Shown here piece by piece: positions 52,256 through 63,300 of a DNA stretch of 64,000 nucleotides; position 1 is the first letter of the stretch, and each line of letters starts with the position of its first letter. The DNA lies in the NCBI RefSeq assembly GCF_017696205.1, contig NZ_JAAORD010000001.1, forward strand, positions 744,001 to 808,000. The letters are read 5' to 3'. The position numbers were made by a program, and so were the translations under genes. This DNA is from Prochlorococcus marinus XMU1402 (GTDB lineage Bacteria > Cyanobacteriota > Cyanobacteriia > PCC-6307 > Cyanobiaceae). The notes under the pieces are model-generated. The model was not told where the DNA came from. It worked only from the letters and a program-made list of their open reading frames with translations, and ran no database searches.

Positions 52256-54001
52256 CTAGCTTTTAATAATATTAGTGGCTAGCTCTCTATCCCATAGTTT
52301 TTTATATAGACCATTCTCCTTTACTAAATCTTGATGATGACCTTCTTGAACTATTTCTCCTTTATCCATAACTAAAACCCTGTCGCAAGTTGCAGCCACA
52401 GATAATTGATGACTAATCATCAAAATAGTTTTTTTACTTCTTTTTCGCATTTCATCAATTATTCTTGCTGCTGTTTTATTGTCTACGCTTGCTAATGCGT
52501 CATCAAGAATAACGACGGGTGAATTTACAAGTAATGCTCTTCCAAGTGCTGTTCTTTGTCTCTGTCCACCGCTAAGTGTGATACCTCTTTCACCAACAAT
52601 TGTTTTAAACTTTTGAGGAAAATTATTTATATCATCGATTAAACCAGCCTTTACAGCACTTTCTTTAATTAATTCCCTAGAAGCTTTAGGTTTCCCAAAA
52701 CGAAGGTTTTCTGAGATTGTAGAAGTAAATAAAAATGCTTCTTGTGGAACTATTGCAATATTTTTTCTAAGATCTTCTAATTTAATATTTTTTATATCAA
52801 TTTCATCTAAAAATAATTGACCCCCTGGAATTTCAATAGTTCTTCCAAGAGACTTCGCTAATGTGGTTTTGCCACAACCTACAGGGCCAACTATCGCAAT
52901 TAGTTCTCCAGGAAAAATTTTAAAATTGAGATTTTCTAGTGAATTAAATATCGATCCGGGATATTTTATGGTTAAGTTTCTTGCCTCTAATAACCCTTCT
53001 ACTTTTTTCTTTAAGAATCTACTGTTTGAACCATCTTTAATATTTGGTTTATTCTGAAATATTTCTTCTACCCGATCTAAACTTACCTGACCGAGTTGAA
53101 AAGTGTTTATTGTGAAACCTAAAAGAGCTGTTGGGAAAACGAGCCTTTCTACAAAAAGGATTAAAGCTACTAAACCACCTATTGAAATAAATCCACTCTC
53201 CAATTGATATGTACCCAATCCTAGTAAAATTAATAATGATATTGATGAAATACCTTGTAACAATGGGAATAGTGTACTCGCAGTTCTTGCAAGTTTTATC
53301 GCTGCATTTCGATAAGCATTATTATATAAACTAAATTCTTTTTTTTCTGCATTTTCTTGTGCATAAATTTTTATTGCACTTATGCCTGAAAGATCTTCTT
53401 GAATTAAATCACTAAGTTTGGATAATGATTCTTGTTGAACTTTTCTTTGTTTAACCATTCTTCCTCCGAATAAGCTCACAATTCCAAGAATAAATGGAAA
53501 GATCATTAACGTAGATATAGTTAATGTTTTATTTATTGAAAACATTGACGGAATTGTAAAAGAATAAGCCAAGACAATGTTGCATAAACTTAAAACAGTA
53601 AAACCTAAAAGCCGCCTTATGTTCTCGACATCACTTGTAGCTCTACTAATAATATCTCCGCTTCCTTTTTTTTGGATCCATTCTGGGTCTTGAACTAGTA
53701 AATGATCGAATAATTTTTGACGAAGATTCACTTCAACCTTTCTACCTATACCAAAGACAATTTGTCTTGAAAATAGTCTAATTAATCCCATACAAGTTGC
53801 TAAAAATATTAAAAATAATGATTTAGAAATAACAAATTCTGAAGAGAAATTATTTTGTAATTGATCAATTATATTTTTTACTTGAAGTGGTATTACAACG
53901 CTCAATATATTTACTATTAAAAGGGCTAAAGCTCCCAATAAAAATTCTTTTTTGTATGGTTTTAGGTATTTAGATATAACTTTTAACTTTAAATTTTTCA
54001 T
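52256..54001 (-). CDS. ABC exporter, fused membrane and ATPase domains
   Basis: This 581-residue half-transporter has a six-helix membrane domain (about 1-320) and an ATPase domain with Walker A GPVGCGKTTLAKSL, signature LSGGQRQRTALGRALL and Walker B VVILDDALASVD. The residue after Walker B is Asp, where exporters normally have a catalytic Glu, as in MdlA/B-type proteins. It could pair with another half-transporter encoded elsewhere or work as a homodimer. Substrate unknown; lipid or drug export is typical for the family. Confidence 0.9.
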   Translation of the reverse strand: MKNLKLKVISKYLKPYKKEFLLGALALLIVNILSVVIPLQVKNIIDQLQNNFSSEFVISKSLFLIFLATCMGLIRLFSRQIVFGIGRKVEVNLRQKLFDHLLVQDPEWIQKKGSGDIISRATSDVENIRRLLGFTVLSLCNIVLAYSFTIPSMFSINKTLTISTLMIFPFILGIVSLFGGRMVKQRKVQQESLSKLSDLIQEDLSGISAIKIYAQENAEKKEFSLYNNAYRNAAIKLARTASTLFPLLQGISSISLLILLGLGTYQLESGFISIGGLVALILFVERLVFPTALLGFTINTFQLGQVSLDRVEEIFQNKPNIKDGSNSRFLKKKVEGLLEARNLTIKYPGSIFNSLENLNFKIFPGELIAIVGPVGCGKTTLAKSLGRTIEIPGGQLFLDEIDIKNIKLEDLRKNIAIVPQEAFLFTSTISENLRFGKPKASRELIKESAVKAGLIDDINNFPQKFKTIVGERGITLSGGQRQRTALGRALLVNSPVVILDDALASVDNKTAARIIDEMRKRSKKTILMISHQLSVAATCDRVLVMDKGEIVQEGHHQDLVKENGLYKKLWDRELATNIIKS

Positions 54002-54081
54002 TTTATTTTGCCAATATGATTAAGATAATGTTTCATTTTTAAATATGTGAGCTAATTTTAGAAATGATTCATCTTTTTTCT

Positions 54082-54378
54082 ATGAGTAACGAACAAACTC
54101 ATCCCTTACATGAAACAGACAAGAATATTGTAGATTCTCTTATCAGTAAAGAAATACCAGAAGATCTTGACTTTATTAATTTAGCTAGATTGATAAATCG
54201 TTATAACGGTTTCCCTGGTGAAATTGAAATAAAAAACGATATTGAAAAAATTTTAAAATTTTGGAAAATTACTAAAAATGAACTTTTTTCAAATACAAAG
54301 AAAATTTGGTCAAAAAGCTTTAGGCCTTCTAATACAAATAAAGATTTAGTTGGGTCAGGTTTTGATACCTCAAATTAA
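54082..54378 (+). CDS. DUF3288-family small protein
   Basis: From the ATG at 54082 (MSNEQTHPLHETD) this is a 98-residue helical protein with the conserved pattern THPLHETDKNIVDSLI and ARLINRYNGFPGEIEIKNDIEKILKFWKIT. It is a cyanobacterial family with no known role. An ATG six codons upstream (54064) is less likely because the extra residues are hydrophobic and not family-like. trpD follows 29 bp after its stop. Confidence 0.83.
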   Translation: MSNEQTHPLHETDKNIVDSLISKEIPEDLDFINLARLINRYNGFPGEIEIKNDIEKILKFWKITKNELFSNTKKIWSKSFRPSNTNKDLVGSGFDTSN

Positions 54379-54407
54379 ATTCTATCTAAATAATTTTTAT
54401 TTATTAA

Positions 54408-55457
54408 ATGTCATCTAATCTATCAAACGTAGAAATTCTAAATATTTTGCTAGAAGGTTCTAATCTTGATGAAAAAAATTCTAGATCATTAATGCAAAGA
54501 TGGCTTAATGATGAAATATCTGATGTTCAAACAGGAGCATTTCTGAGCGCTTTGAGAGCTAAAGGATGCACAGGTGTAGAATTGTCTTCTATGGCTGAGG
54601 AACTCTTAAATGTTTGTGAATTGCCTGTAGAAAGACCAAATTTAAACATGGTAGATACTTGTGGAACTGGTGGAGATGGTGCTAATACTTTTAATATTTC
54701 TACAGCAGTAGCCTTTGTATCTGCATCTTGTGGGGTAAAAATTGCCAAACACGGCAATAAAAGTGCTAGCGGAAAAGTTGGCTCTGCTGATGTTTTGTTG
54801 AATCTTGGTTTGAATTTAAACTGTTCATTAGAAAAAGTAGTTTCTGCAGTAAATGAAATTGGAATAACTTTTTTGTTTGCACCTGTTTGGCATAAATCTT
54901 TAATCAAACTTGCTCCATTAAGAAAGGCTCTTGGTATAAGGACTGTATTCAATCAACTTGGACCATTGGTAAATCCTTTAAGACCAAATGCGCAAGTATT
55001 GGGCGTTGCTTCAGAGGATCTTTTGATGCCCATGGGTAGTGCACTATTAAAAATGGGCATGAATAGAGCAATAGTAGTACATGGTTGTGGAGCCCTTGAT
55101 GAGGCGTCTCTTCAGGGTGAAAATAAATTAGTATTTGTTGAGAATGGTGAATTACGATGCTCAAAAATAAATATTTCAGATTTTAACTATGAAAATATTT
55201 CAAACGATAAGCTTGTAGTTTCTAATAATAATTCTAACGAGGATATATTAAAGTCTGTTTTAAATGGTACTGGGGAAGAATCTCATAAAGAAGTTGTTGC
55301 TCTGAATACTGCATTAGTTCTCTGGGTAGCCGGAATTGAGGATGATCTTCATAAAGGCTTTAATAGAGCTTTATTTGCAATTAATCAAGGAGATCCCTGG
55401 AACAATTTTTTACTTTTAAAACATTTTTTATCATCTGATGAATTAATTACAAATTGA
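54408..55457 (+). CDS. trpD: Anthranilate phosphoribosyltransferase
   Basis: This 349-residue enzyme transfers the phosphoribosyl group to anthranilate in tryptophan synthesis. The PRPP motif [18 protein letters not shown] lies at about 81-98, with [14 protein letters not shown] and [11 protein letters not shown] next. Length is normal. The carA start overlaps its stop by 4 bp (ATGA), which ties tryptophan and pyrimidine/arginine genes together. Confidence 0.97.
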   Translation: MSSNLSNVEILNILLEGSNLDEKNSRSLMQRWLNDEISDVQTGAFLSALRAKGCTGVELSSMAEELLNVCELPVERPNLNMVDTCGTGGDGANTFNISTAVAFVSASCGVKIAKHGNKSASGKVGSADVLLNLGLNLNCSLEKVVSAVNEIGITFLFAPVWHKSLIKLAPLRKALGIRTVFNQLGPLVNPLRPNAQVLGVASEDLLMPMGSALLKMGMNRAIVVHGCGALDEASLQGENKLVFVENGELRCSKINISDFNYENISNDKLVVSNNNSNEDILKSVLNGTGEESHKEVVALNTALVLWVAGIEDDLHKGFNRALFAINQGDPWNNFLLLKHFLSSDELITN

Positions 55458-56596
55458 TGATTAATCCATATAAGAAAAATGCAAAATTAGTTTTAAGTAA
55501 TGGTATTGTATTTCCGGGATTTTCTTTTGGAGCTTCTGGTACTGCTTTTGGTGAAATAGTTTTTAATACAGGAATGACCGGATATCAAGAGGTTATTACT
55601 GATCCAAGTTATTATGGACAAATTTTAACATTCACTTATCCAGAAATTGGAAATACTGGTATTAATCTTGAAGATTCAGAATCTAGTATTAACGTTAAAG
55701 GAATAATTGTTAGAAATTATTCGTCTAACAATAGCAATTGGAGATCTCTAAAGGATTTTAATCAATGGTTAGTTGAGAAAAACATAATAGGACTTTATGG
55801 AATTGATACGAGGGCCCTTGTAAAGATTTTAAGATCTAATGGTTCGATGAACGGAATTTTAACCTCTGAAGATAAAACTGTTGAAAATTGTTTAAAAAAG
55901 ATATCTGAAATTCCAAAAATGGAAGGATTAAATTTATCAAAAGAAGTTACTACAAAGCAACAATATTTATGGCAAAAACCCTCAGAAACAACTTTTGATA
56001 TTAGAAAAAAATATTTAGAAAAGACTAAAAAGTTAAAAATAGTAGCAATTGATTTTGGAATAAAAAAATCAATTTTGAATAGACTAGTTTCTCATGGTTG
56101 CGAAATTTTAGTTTTACCTTATCGATCCTCTTTAAAAGATGTTTTATCTAATAAACCTGATGGAATATTCTTCTCAAATGGTCCAGGTGACCCCTCCTCC
56201 GTTAATGAAGGAATAGATTTAGCAAGATCACTTATTGAATATGGTGAAATACCTATGTTCGGAATTTGCCTTGGTCATCAAATATTTGGATTAGCTTTAG
56301 GGGGGGCAACTTATAAACTTCAATTTGGACATCGTGGTTTAAATCATCCTTGTGGCAAGAATAATAAAATTGAGATAACTAGCCAGAATCATGGCTTCGC
56401 TATTGACCCAAATTCTCTCTCAAAGGATATAGTCAAAATTACTCATCATAATCTTAATGACAACACAGTTGCTGGTTTAGAAGTTAATAATAAGCCTATA
56501 TTTAGTGTTCAATTTCATCCGGAAGCAGGACCTGGACCTCATGATTCAGATTATTTATTTAAAAAATTTGTTTCTCTAATGTTAGAAAGATGTTGA
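55454..56596 (+). CDS. carA: Carbamoyl-phosphate synthase small subunit
   Basis: This 380-residue glutaminase subunit feeds ammonia to CarB for arginine and pyrimidine synthesis. The N-terminal domain has [21 protein letters not shown], and the C-terminal class I amidotransferase has [11 protein letters not shown] with catalytic Cys and [13 protein letters not shown] with His and Glu. It overlaps trpD by 4 bp. carB is not in the window. Confidence 0.97.
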   Translation: MMINPYKKNAKLVLSNGIVFPGFSFGASGTAFGEIVFNTGMTGYQEVITDPSYYGQILTFTYPEIGNTGINLEDSESSINVKGIIVRNYSSNNSNWRSLKDFNQWLVEKNIIGLYGIDTRALVKILRSNGSMNGILTSEDKTVENCLKKISEIPKMEGLNLSKEVTTKQQYLWQKPSETTFDIRKKYLEKTKKLKIVAIDFGIKKSILNRLVSHGCEILVLPYRSSLKDVLSNKPDGIFFSNGPGDPSSVNEGIDLARSLIEYGEIPMFGICLGHQIFGLALGGATYKLQFGHRGLNHPCGKNNKIEITSQNHGFAIDPNSLSKDIVKITHHNLNDNTVAGLEVNNKPIFSVQFHPEAGPGPHDSDYLFKKFVSLMLERC

Positions 56597-56628
56597 CATA
56601 TTGTTTTCTTTTGATTTGATAATTACAT

Positions 56629-57018
56629 TTGATACATTTATTGGAGGAATTAAAAATAGAAGATTTTCAGAAGTTAACGGTTTCTCTTAGAGGAAACATT
56701 GATTTAAGAACAAATATTATTGTTTTTACTTTTAAAGGCCAACTTGATGCCTTCTCAGAAAAACAATTTAAAAATTTTGTTAGTAATAATTTAAAAAATG
56801 AGTATCCATTCGTTATTGATCTTACAAAAATTGATTTTCTAGATTCATCGGGACTTGGAGCTCTTGTTCAGACGGCTAAAGAATGTAAAAAGTTAAAATT
56901 AGGTTTTTCAATTGTTGGTAATTCTAGAGTTGCTCAAACAATTAAACTTGTTCGTTTGGGCGACTTTCTAAATTTAAAGTCGTGTCTTGAAGATGCCTTA
57001 ACTTATTTAAAAAATTGA
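56629..57018 (+). CDS. STAS-domain protein, anti-sigma factor antagonist-like
   Basis: This protein of about 129 residues is a single STAS domain of the SpoIIAA type. IDFLDSSGLGALVQTAKECKKL contains the serine that is phosphorylated in anti-sigma antagonists. Starts are uncertain: TTG at 56629 or 56641, with no ATG. The following GGAGGA lies inside the frame, so the true start could even be further downstream. It overlaps the mrnC start by 4 bp. No anti-sigma kinase gene is adjacent. Confidence 0.85.
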   Translation: MIHLLEELKIEDFQKLTVSLRGNIDLRTNIIVFTFKGQLDAFSEKQFKNFVSNNLKNEYPFVIDLTKIDFLDSSGLGALVQTAKECKKLKLGFSIVGNSRVAQTIKLVRLGDFLNLKSCLEDALTYLKN

Positions 57019-57413
57019 ATTATTGGATTCAAAACTTGGTTCCATATGGTAATCCTGAAGAAATAGGTGTTATTCAACTTGCTTGGCTGGGTGATTCAGT
57101 ATGGGAACTTCATCAAAGACTAAGATATGTTCATTTTCCTTTGAAATCAAAAGAACTCCATTTATCAGTTGTAAACGAAGTAAAAGCAAAATCTCAATCA
57201 AATTCTTTAAGTCAAATTGAACATTTATTGAATGCAAATGAAATCGATTTAATTAGACGTGCTAGAAATAAAACTAAGAGATACCCAAAATCGTCAGACC
57301 CGACCATATACTCAAGAGCAACTGGTTTTGAAACTCTTATTGGTTGGCTATTTCTAAAAGATCCTCAAAGATTATCAACCCTTTTTAAGTATCTTGAAAT
57401 TAAAATTAAATGA
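57015..57413 (+). CDS. mrnC: Mini-ribonuclease III-like protein
   Basis: This 132-residue protein carries an RNase III catalytic domain without the double-stranded RNA-binding domain. LAWLGDSVWELHQRLRY is the signature segment, and RATGFETLIGWLFL holds the second acidic patch. In Bacillus and plastids such enzymes trim 23S rRNA ends or remove introns. TTG start overlapping the STAS stop. rlmB follows 4 bp later, which fits a 23S rRNA maturation pair. Confidence 0.9.
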   Translation: MNYWIQNLVPYGNPEEIGVIQLAWLGDSVWELHQRLRYVHFPLKSKELHLSVVNEVKAKSQSNSLSQIEHLLNANEIDLIRRARNKTKRYPKSSDPTIYSRATGFETLIGWLFLKDPQRLSTLFKYLEIKIK

Positions 57414-57417
57414 ATTA

Positions 57418-58425
57418 ATGAAATACTCATCTAAAAATAATTTTTCTGGAAAAAATAGTAAACCAAACAAGAAAAATTCTAATTCTGATTTTTACTCTAA
57501 AAATAAAAATTCTTCAAAAAGAAATAACAAATTTTTGAAAAATTCTTCTGAAAAGAGCACTAATAATATAAATGTAAGTTATAAAAATAAAAGTAATTAT
57601 TCATCTTTAAGCAATAGAAAGCCAATACCCAAATATATTTCTGAATCGCCTTATAAAGCTTCCGATATTTTTGAAGGGACAGCAAATAAAAGAAATTTTG
57701 ATGATTGGATATGGGGAAAGCATTCTGTTTTTGAAGCCCTTACTAATGAAAGATATATTAATAGGATTTGGTGTACTTCAGAAATCTTTTCTTCAGAGAA
57801 GTTTTACATTTTACTCAAGGATTTTAAATCTAGAGGTGTCCTTATCGAAGAAGTTTCTTGGAGCAGACTTTCACAATTGACATGTGGTGCTTCACATCAA
57901 GGTATTGCATTGCAGTTGGCATGTTCTAAAACAATATCACTAGAAAATTTAATTGATTTTTCTAAAAAGGAAACTTCAAATCCTATTATTCTTGCCATAG
58001 ATGGTATTACTGACCCACATAATCTTGGTGCAATTATTAGATCAGCAGAGGCCTTTAATTGCAATGGTATTATCATTCCTCAAAGAAGATCTGCAGGCTT
58101 AACTGGAACAGTTGCCAAAGTAGCAGCAGGAGCCTTGGAACACTTACCAGTAAGTAGAGTTGTTAATTTAAATAGGGCACTTGAACAGCTAAAGCAAAAA
58201 GGCTTTCTTGTTGTAGGATTATCTGGAGATGCTAAATTATCGCTTTCAAAGTTTAATGAAAAACCCCCTTTAGTATTAATAGTAGGAGCTGAAGATAAAG
58301 GAATTTCTTTACTTACTCAAAAAAAATGTGATTTTCTATTAAGCATTCCTCTTAAAGGTAAAACATCAAGTTTAAACGCCTCAGTCGCTGCTGCAATTTC
58401 AATATTTCACTTAACCTGTAAATAA
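57418..58425 (+). CDS. rlmB: TrmH-family 23S rRNA ribose methyltransferase
   Basis: This SPOUT methyltransferase has about 335 residues. An N-terminal Asn/Lys/Ser-rich disordered extension (about 1-90) is followed by an L30-like substrate domain (WGKHSVFEALTNERYINRIW). The knotted catalytic domain has DGITDPHNLGAIIRSAEAF, LIVGAEDKGIS and LNASVAAAISIFHL. The ATG at 57418 lies 4 bp after mrnC; a TTG at 57394 is less likely. It probably acts at G2251 of 23S rRNA, as for RlmB. Confidence 0.93.
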   Translation: MKYSSKNNFSGKNSKPNKKNSNSDFYSKNKNSSKRNNKFLKNSSEKSTNNINVSYKNKSNYSSLSNRKPIPKYISESPYKASDIFEGTANKRNFDDWIWGKHSVFEALTNERYINRIWCTSEIFSSEKFYILLKDFKSRGVLIEEVSWSRLSQLTCGASHQGIALQLACSKTISLENLIDFSKKETSNPIILAIDGITDPHNLGAIIRSAEAFNCNGIIIPQRRSAGLTGTVAKVAAGALEHLPVSRVVNLNRALEQLKQKGFLVVGLSGDAKLSLSKFNEKPPLVLIVGAEDKGISLLTQKKCDFLLSIPLKGKTSSLNASVAAAISIFHLTCK

Positions 58426-58568
58426 ATTTTTAAAAGTTACTACTTTTTATACTCATTAAAATATGGTTGTTTCAATACATTTATATAATTAATAGAAATT
58501 TATTGAATTTTAACTACAAAATTGTATAGAATTTAACAAGAATTTACGATCTACAAAGATCTAAAAAA

Positions 58569-58784
58569 TTGATTAGAAATTTTGGAAACAAACTTGGATT
58601 AGCTTGGTGGGCTAAAATTGAGACAGAAAATCCTAATACCACCTACTGGTATGGTCCTTTTCTTACAAAAAAAAGCTTAAAAGATAATATGTCTTCATTT
58701 ATGAAAGACCTTACTGATGAAGGCTCTACTGAAATTAAACATAGTCTAGTTCGTTGCAAAAAAGATGAACCATTAACCTTTTGA
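58569..58784 (+). CDS. DUF1816-family small protein
   Basis: This 71-residue cyanobacterial protein has the pattern LGLAWWAKIETENPNTTYWYGPFLTKKSL, a small beta-rich fold, ending VRCKKDEPLTF. Relatives resemble linker or CpcD-like domains and are called DUF1816. Its function is unknown. Start is TTG; 144 bp of AT-rich sequence without an obvious gene separate it from rlmB. gatA follows 28 bp after its stop codon. Confidence 0.8.
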   Translation: MIRNFGNKLGLAWWAKIETENPNTTYWYGPFLTKKSLKDNMSSFMKDLTDEGSTEIKHSLVRCKKDEPLTF

Positions 58785-58812
58785 TAATTATATTTTGATA
58801 AAAAGTTGAGAA

Positions 58813-60261
58813 ATGAATTTTAATTCTTTAAGAAAGGAAATTAATAATAAAAATGCTTCTGTTAAAGAATTAATTAATGATTTTTTTTTAAAAATCGATT
58901 CCAAAGACCCCAAAATTAATTCTTATATATGTACTACAAAAGATAATGCAATCATACAAGCTGAATATATAGATAAATTAATTCAAAATGGAGAAATACT
59001 TCCTCCTCTTGCAGGAATCCCGATAGCAATTAAGGATAATATTTGCACTAAGGGAGTCCTAACTACTTGTGCAAGTAAAATGCTCGAAAGCTTTGTTGCA
59101 CCTTATGAATCTACAGCATCAAGTAAATTATGGTCTTCAGGAGGTATTTGTTTAGGTAAAACAAATTTGGACGAATTTGCAATGGGTAGTTCAACAGAGA
59201 CTTCTTTCTTTGGAGTTACTTCGAATCCTTGGGATATTAATAGAGTTCCTGGTGGTAGTTCAGGAGGCAGTGCTGCTTCAGTTGCTGCTGGATTATCTGC
59301 CGCTGCTATAGGCTCTGATACTGGAGGTTCAATAAGACAACCAGCCTCTTTTTGTGGAGTTGTTGGGCTCAAGCCTACCTATGGCAGAGTAAGTAGATGG
59401 GGATTAGTAGCATTTGCTAGCTCTCTCGATCAAATTGGCCCAATTACAAATACTGTCTCTGATGCCGCTGAAATTCTTTATTCAATATCTGGTAAAGATC
59501 CCTTAGATTCAACATGTCTTGATAAACCGGTACCAAATTATCTGAATGATTTAAATAAATCTATAAAGAATTTAAAAATTGGGATCATTAAAGAATGCTT
59601 TGAACATCCCGGCTTAAATTTAGAAGTTAAAGATTCAGTTCTATCTGCTGTTGAAAGATTTCAAACTTTAGGAGCCGACATTATTGAAGTTGAATGTCCT
59701 AGATTTAACGATGGAATTGCCACATATTATGTAATTGCACCATCTGAAGCATCTGCAAATTTGGCTAGATACGATGGAGTTAAATATGGTTATAGATCGA
59801 ATGAATGTTCTAATCTTCTCGATATGACTTCAAAAAGCAGAGCTGAAGGATTTGGTGATGAAGTGCAAAGAAGAATTTTAATAGGAACTTATGCTTTGTC
59901 TGCTGGATACAATGACGCTTATTACAAGAAAGCACAACAAGTTAGAACATTAATTAGAAAAGACTTTGATAATGCTTTCAAAAAAGTAGATATTTTATTA
60001 ACTCCGACATGCCCAACTACCGCTTTTTTAAAGGGTGATTTTGCCAATGATCCTCTTTCTATGTATCTGTCTGATCTATTAACTGTTCCTGCTAATTTGG
60101 CAGGACTACCAGCTATAAGTATTCCTTGTGGTTTTGATACTAAAGGTTTACCAATAGGACTTCAATTAATTGGAAATGTGTTAGAGGAGAATCGGATATT
60201 GAATGCCGCAAATATTTTCGAAATTGATGCGCAGGTAATTAAGAACAGACCAGTATTCTAA
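58813..60261 (+). CDS. gatA: Glutamyl-tRNA(Gln) amidotransferase subunit A
   Basis: This 482-residue amidase makes Gln-tRNA(Gln) from Glu-tRNA(Gln) with GatB and GatC. The Ser-cisSer-Lys triad is visible: Lys in [11 protein letters not shown] (about 75), the Ser in [10 protein letters not shown] and [12 protein letters not shown]. Cyanobacteria lack glutaminyl-tRNA synthetase and depend on this route. Length is normal. GatB and GatC are elsewhere. Confidence 0.98.
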   Translation: MNFNSLRKEINNKNASVKELINDFFLKIDSKDPKINSYICTTKDNAIIQAEYIDKLIQNGEILPPLAGIPIAIKDNICTKGVLTTCASKMLESFVAPYESTASSKLWSSGGICLGKTNLDEFAMGSSTETSFFGVTSNPWDINRVPGGSSGGSAASVAAGLSAAAIGSDTGGSIRQPASFCGVVGLKPTYGRVSRWGLVAFASSLDQIGPITNTVSDAAEILYSISGKDPLDSTCLDKPVPNYLNDLNKSIKNLKIGIIKECFEHPGLNLEVKDSVLSAVERFQTLGADIIEVECPRFNDGIATYYVIAPSEASANLARYDGVKYGYRSNECSNLLDMTSKSRAEGFGDEVQRRILIGTYALSAGYNDAYYKKAQQVRTLIRKDFDNAFKKVDILLTPTCPTTAFLKGDFANDPLSMYLSDLLTVPANLAGLPAISIPCGFDTKGLPIGLQLIGNVLEENRILNAANIFEIDAQVIKNRPVF

Positions 60262-60345
60262 ATTTGTATTAATAATTAATTTGTAATCACAAAGTATAGA
60301 TCTTTCTGAAATTTTCTCTATCTTATATATATAAATTATTTGAAT

Positions 60346-63300
60346 ATGGGTTTTGTTCCGCTTCATAATCATAGTGACTACAGCTTACTTGATGGAGCCA
60401 GTCAAATTTCAAAAATTGTAGAAAGAGCTTCTGAACTTGGAATGGAATCTATAGCTCTTACTGATCATGGAGTTATGTATGGTGTTCTCGATTTAGTCAA
60501 GAGGTGTAAAGAGAAAGGCATAAAACCAATAATTGGTAATGAAATGTATGTGATTAATGGTTCTATTGATGATCCTCAACCTAAAAAAGAAAAAAGATAT
60601 CATTTGGTGGTGTTAGCAAAAAATTATACTGGTTATAAGAATTTAGTTAAGTTAACAACAATTAGTCATTTAAATGGGATGAGAGGTCGTGGCATTTTTT
60701 CTAGACCATGTATTGATAAATCTCTTTTAAGTAAATATAGTGATGGTCTTATTGTTTCTACAGCTTGTCTTGGTGGAGAGATACCTCAAGCTATCCTCAA
60801 AGGTAGATTAGACGTAGCAGAGAATATAGCTCTTTGGTATAAAAATTTATTTGCAGATGATTTTTATTTAGAAATACAAGATCACGGCTCTATTGAGGAT
60901 AGAATTGTTAACGTTGAATTGATAAAAATTGGTAAGAAACACCAAATAAAAGTCATCGCTACTAACGACGCGCACTACTTGTCAAATATGGATGTTGAAG
61001 CACATGATGCGTTGCTTTGTGTATTAACCGGAAAACTAATAAGTGATGAAAAAAGATTGAGATATACAGGCACAGAATACATTAAAAGTGAAAATGAAAT
61101 GCTTGAACTTTTTAAGGATCATATTGATGATGAATCAATTAATGAGGCAGTAAATAATACAGTAGAAATTTCCCAAAAAGTTGAAGTATTTGATTTGTTT
61201 GGTAATTACAGAATGCCAAAATTCCCTCTCAATGAAGATACAGATTCATTTTCTTTCCTAACACAATTATCTAACCAAGGTCTTTTAAAAAGACTTAAAA
61301 AAAATGATCTTACAGAAGTTGATGAGAACTATAGAAATAGACTAACTGCCGAATTAAAAATCATAAAAGATATGGGTTTCCCAGATTATTTTTTGGTAGT
61401 TTGGGACTACATCAAATTTGCTAGAGATAACTCTATCCCAGTAGGACCAGGTAGAGGTTCTGCGGCAGGATCATTAGTAGCTTATGCCCTTCAAATCACA
61501 AATATAGATCCAGTTGAGCACGGATTGTTGTTTGAGAGATTTTTAAATCCAGCGAGAAAGTCCATGCCAGATATTGATACCGACTTTTGTATTGATAGGA
61601 GAAACGAAGTTATTGATTATGTTACTAATCGTTATGGAGAGGATAAGGTTGCGCAAATAATTACTTTCAATAAAATGACCTCTAAGGCTGTTTTAAAAGA
61701 TGTTGCAAGAGTTCTAGACATATCTTATGGTGAGGCTGATAAATTGGCTAAGTTAATACCAGTTGTAAGAGGGAAACCTTATAAACTAAATGAAATGATT
61801 GATAGGAATTCTCCTAGCCAAGAGTTTAGAGACAAATATATTAATGATAATAGAGTAAAAAAATGGGTTGATTTAGCTTTGAGAATTGAAGGAACTAATA
61901 AAACATATGGAGTCCATGCTGCTGGAGTTGTTATCGCATCAGATCCGCTTGACGAACTTGTACCTCTTCAAAGAAACAATGAAGGACAAATAATAACCCA
62001 ATATTCTATGGATGATATCGAATCACTTGGATTATTGAAAATGGATTTCTTGGGGCTTAAGAATCTTACGATGATTGAAAAGACAGTTTCTATTATTAAT
62101 CAATCTACTGGGAAGAAAATAAATATTGATGAGTTACCTCAAAATGATGGGAAAACCTTTGAGCTTATTGGGAGAGGAGATCTTGAAGGTATTTTTCAAC
62201 TTGAATCTTCTGGTATGAAACAGGTTGTTAAGGATTTCAAACCTAACTCTCTTGAGGATATTTCGTCAATACTTGCTCTTTATAGACCTGGTCCTCTTGA
62301 TGCAGGCCTTATTCCTAAATTTATAAATCGAAAAAATGGGAATGAAAAGGTCGATTTCCCTCATCCTCTTATTGAGTCAATTCTCACTGAAACCTATGGA
62401 ATTATGGTTTACCAAGAACAAATTATGAAAATTGCACAAGACCTGGCAGGTTATTCTTTAGGTGATGCCGATTTACTTCGAAGGGCAATGGGGAAAAAGA
62501 AAGTATCTGAAATGGTTAAGCATAGAAGTATTTTTGTAGAAGGTTCTATGAAGAAAGGTGTAAATGAAAAATTAGCAAATGATCTTTTTGATCAAATGGT
62601 TTTATTCGCAGAATATTGTTTTAACAAAAGTCATTCAACGGCTTATGGGGCTGTAACTTATCAAACTGCATTTTTAAAAGCCCATTTTCCTGTTGCATAT
62701 ATGGCAGCCCTTTTAAGTGTAAATGCAGGCTCTAGCGACAAGATGCAAAGATATATTTCCAATTGTTATTCGATGGGAATAGAAGTTATTTCACCAAGCA
62801 TTAATTTTTCAGGGGTTGATTTCACTATTAAAAATAATCAGATTATATTTGGGTTATCTGCAATTAAGAATTTAGGAGATTCCGCAATAAGAAATATAAT
62901 TGAAAACCGAAATAGTTTTGGAATCTTTAAGTCATTATCGGATTTGTGCGATCGTTTACCTTCTAGTGTTCTTAACAAAAGAAGTCTTGAATCCTTAATT
63001 CATTGTGGAGCACTAGATGAGTTTTCAAATGATAATAATAGAGCTCAGTTATTGTCAGATCTCGAACACGTTGTTGAGTGGGCCTCTTCAAGAAATCGTG
63101 ATAGATTATCCGGGCAAGGAAATTTATTTGACTCTAAAGAAGAATTTTCTAATATTGCTTTTTCAGATTCACAATTAGCTAAGGTTGATGATTATTCACT
63201 TATTGAAAAGTTAAAGTTAGAAAAGCAGCTCTTAGGCTTTTATTTATCTGATCATCCTCTAAAACATTTAACTAAGCCAGCTAAACTTATTTCTCCCATA

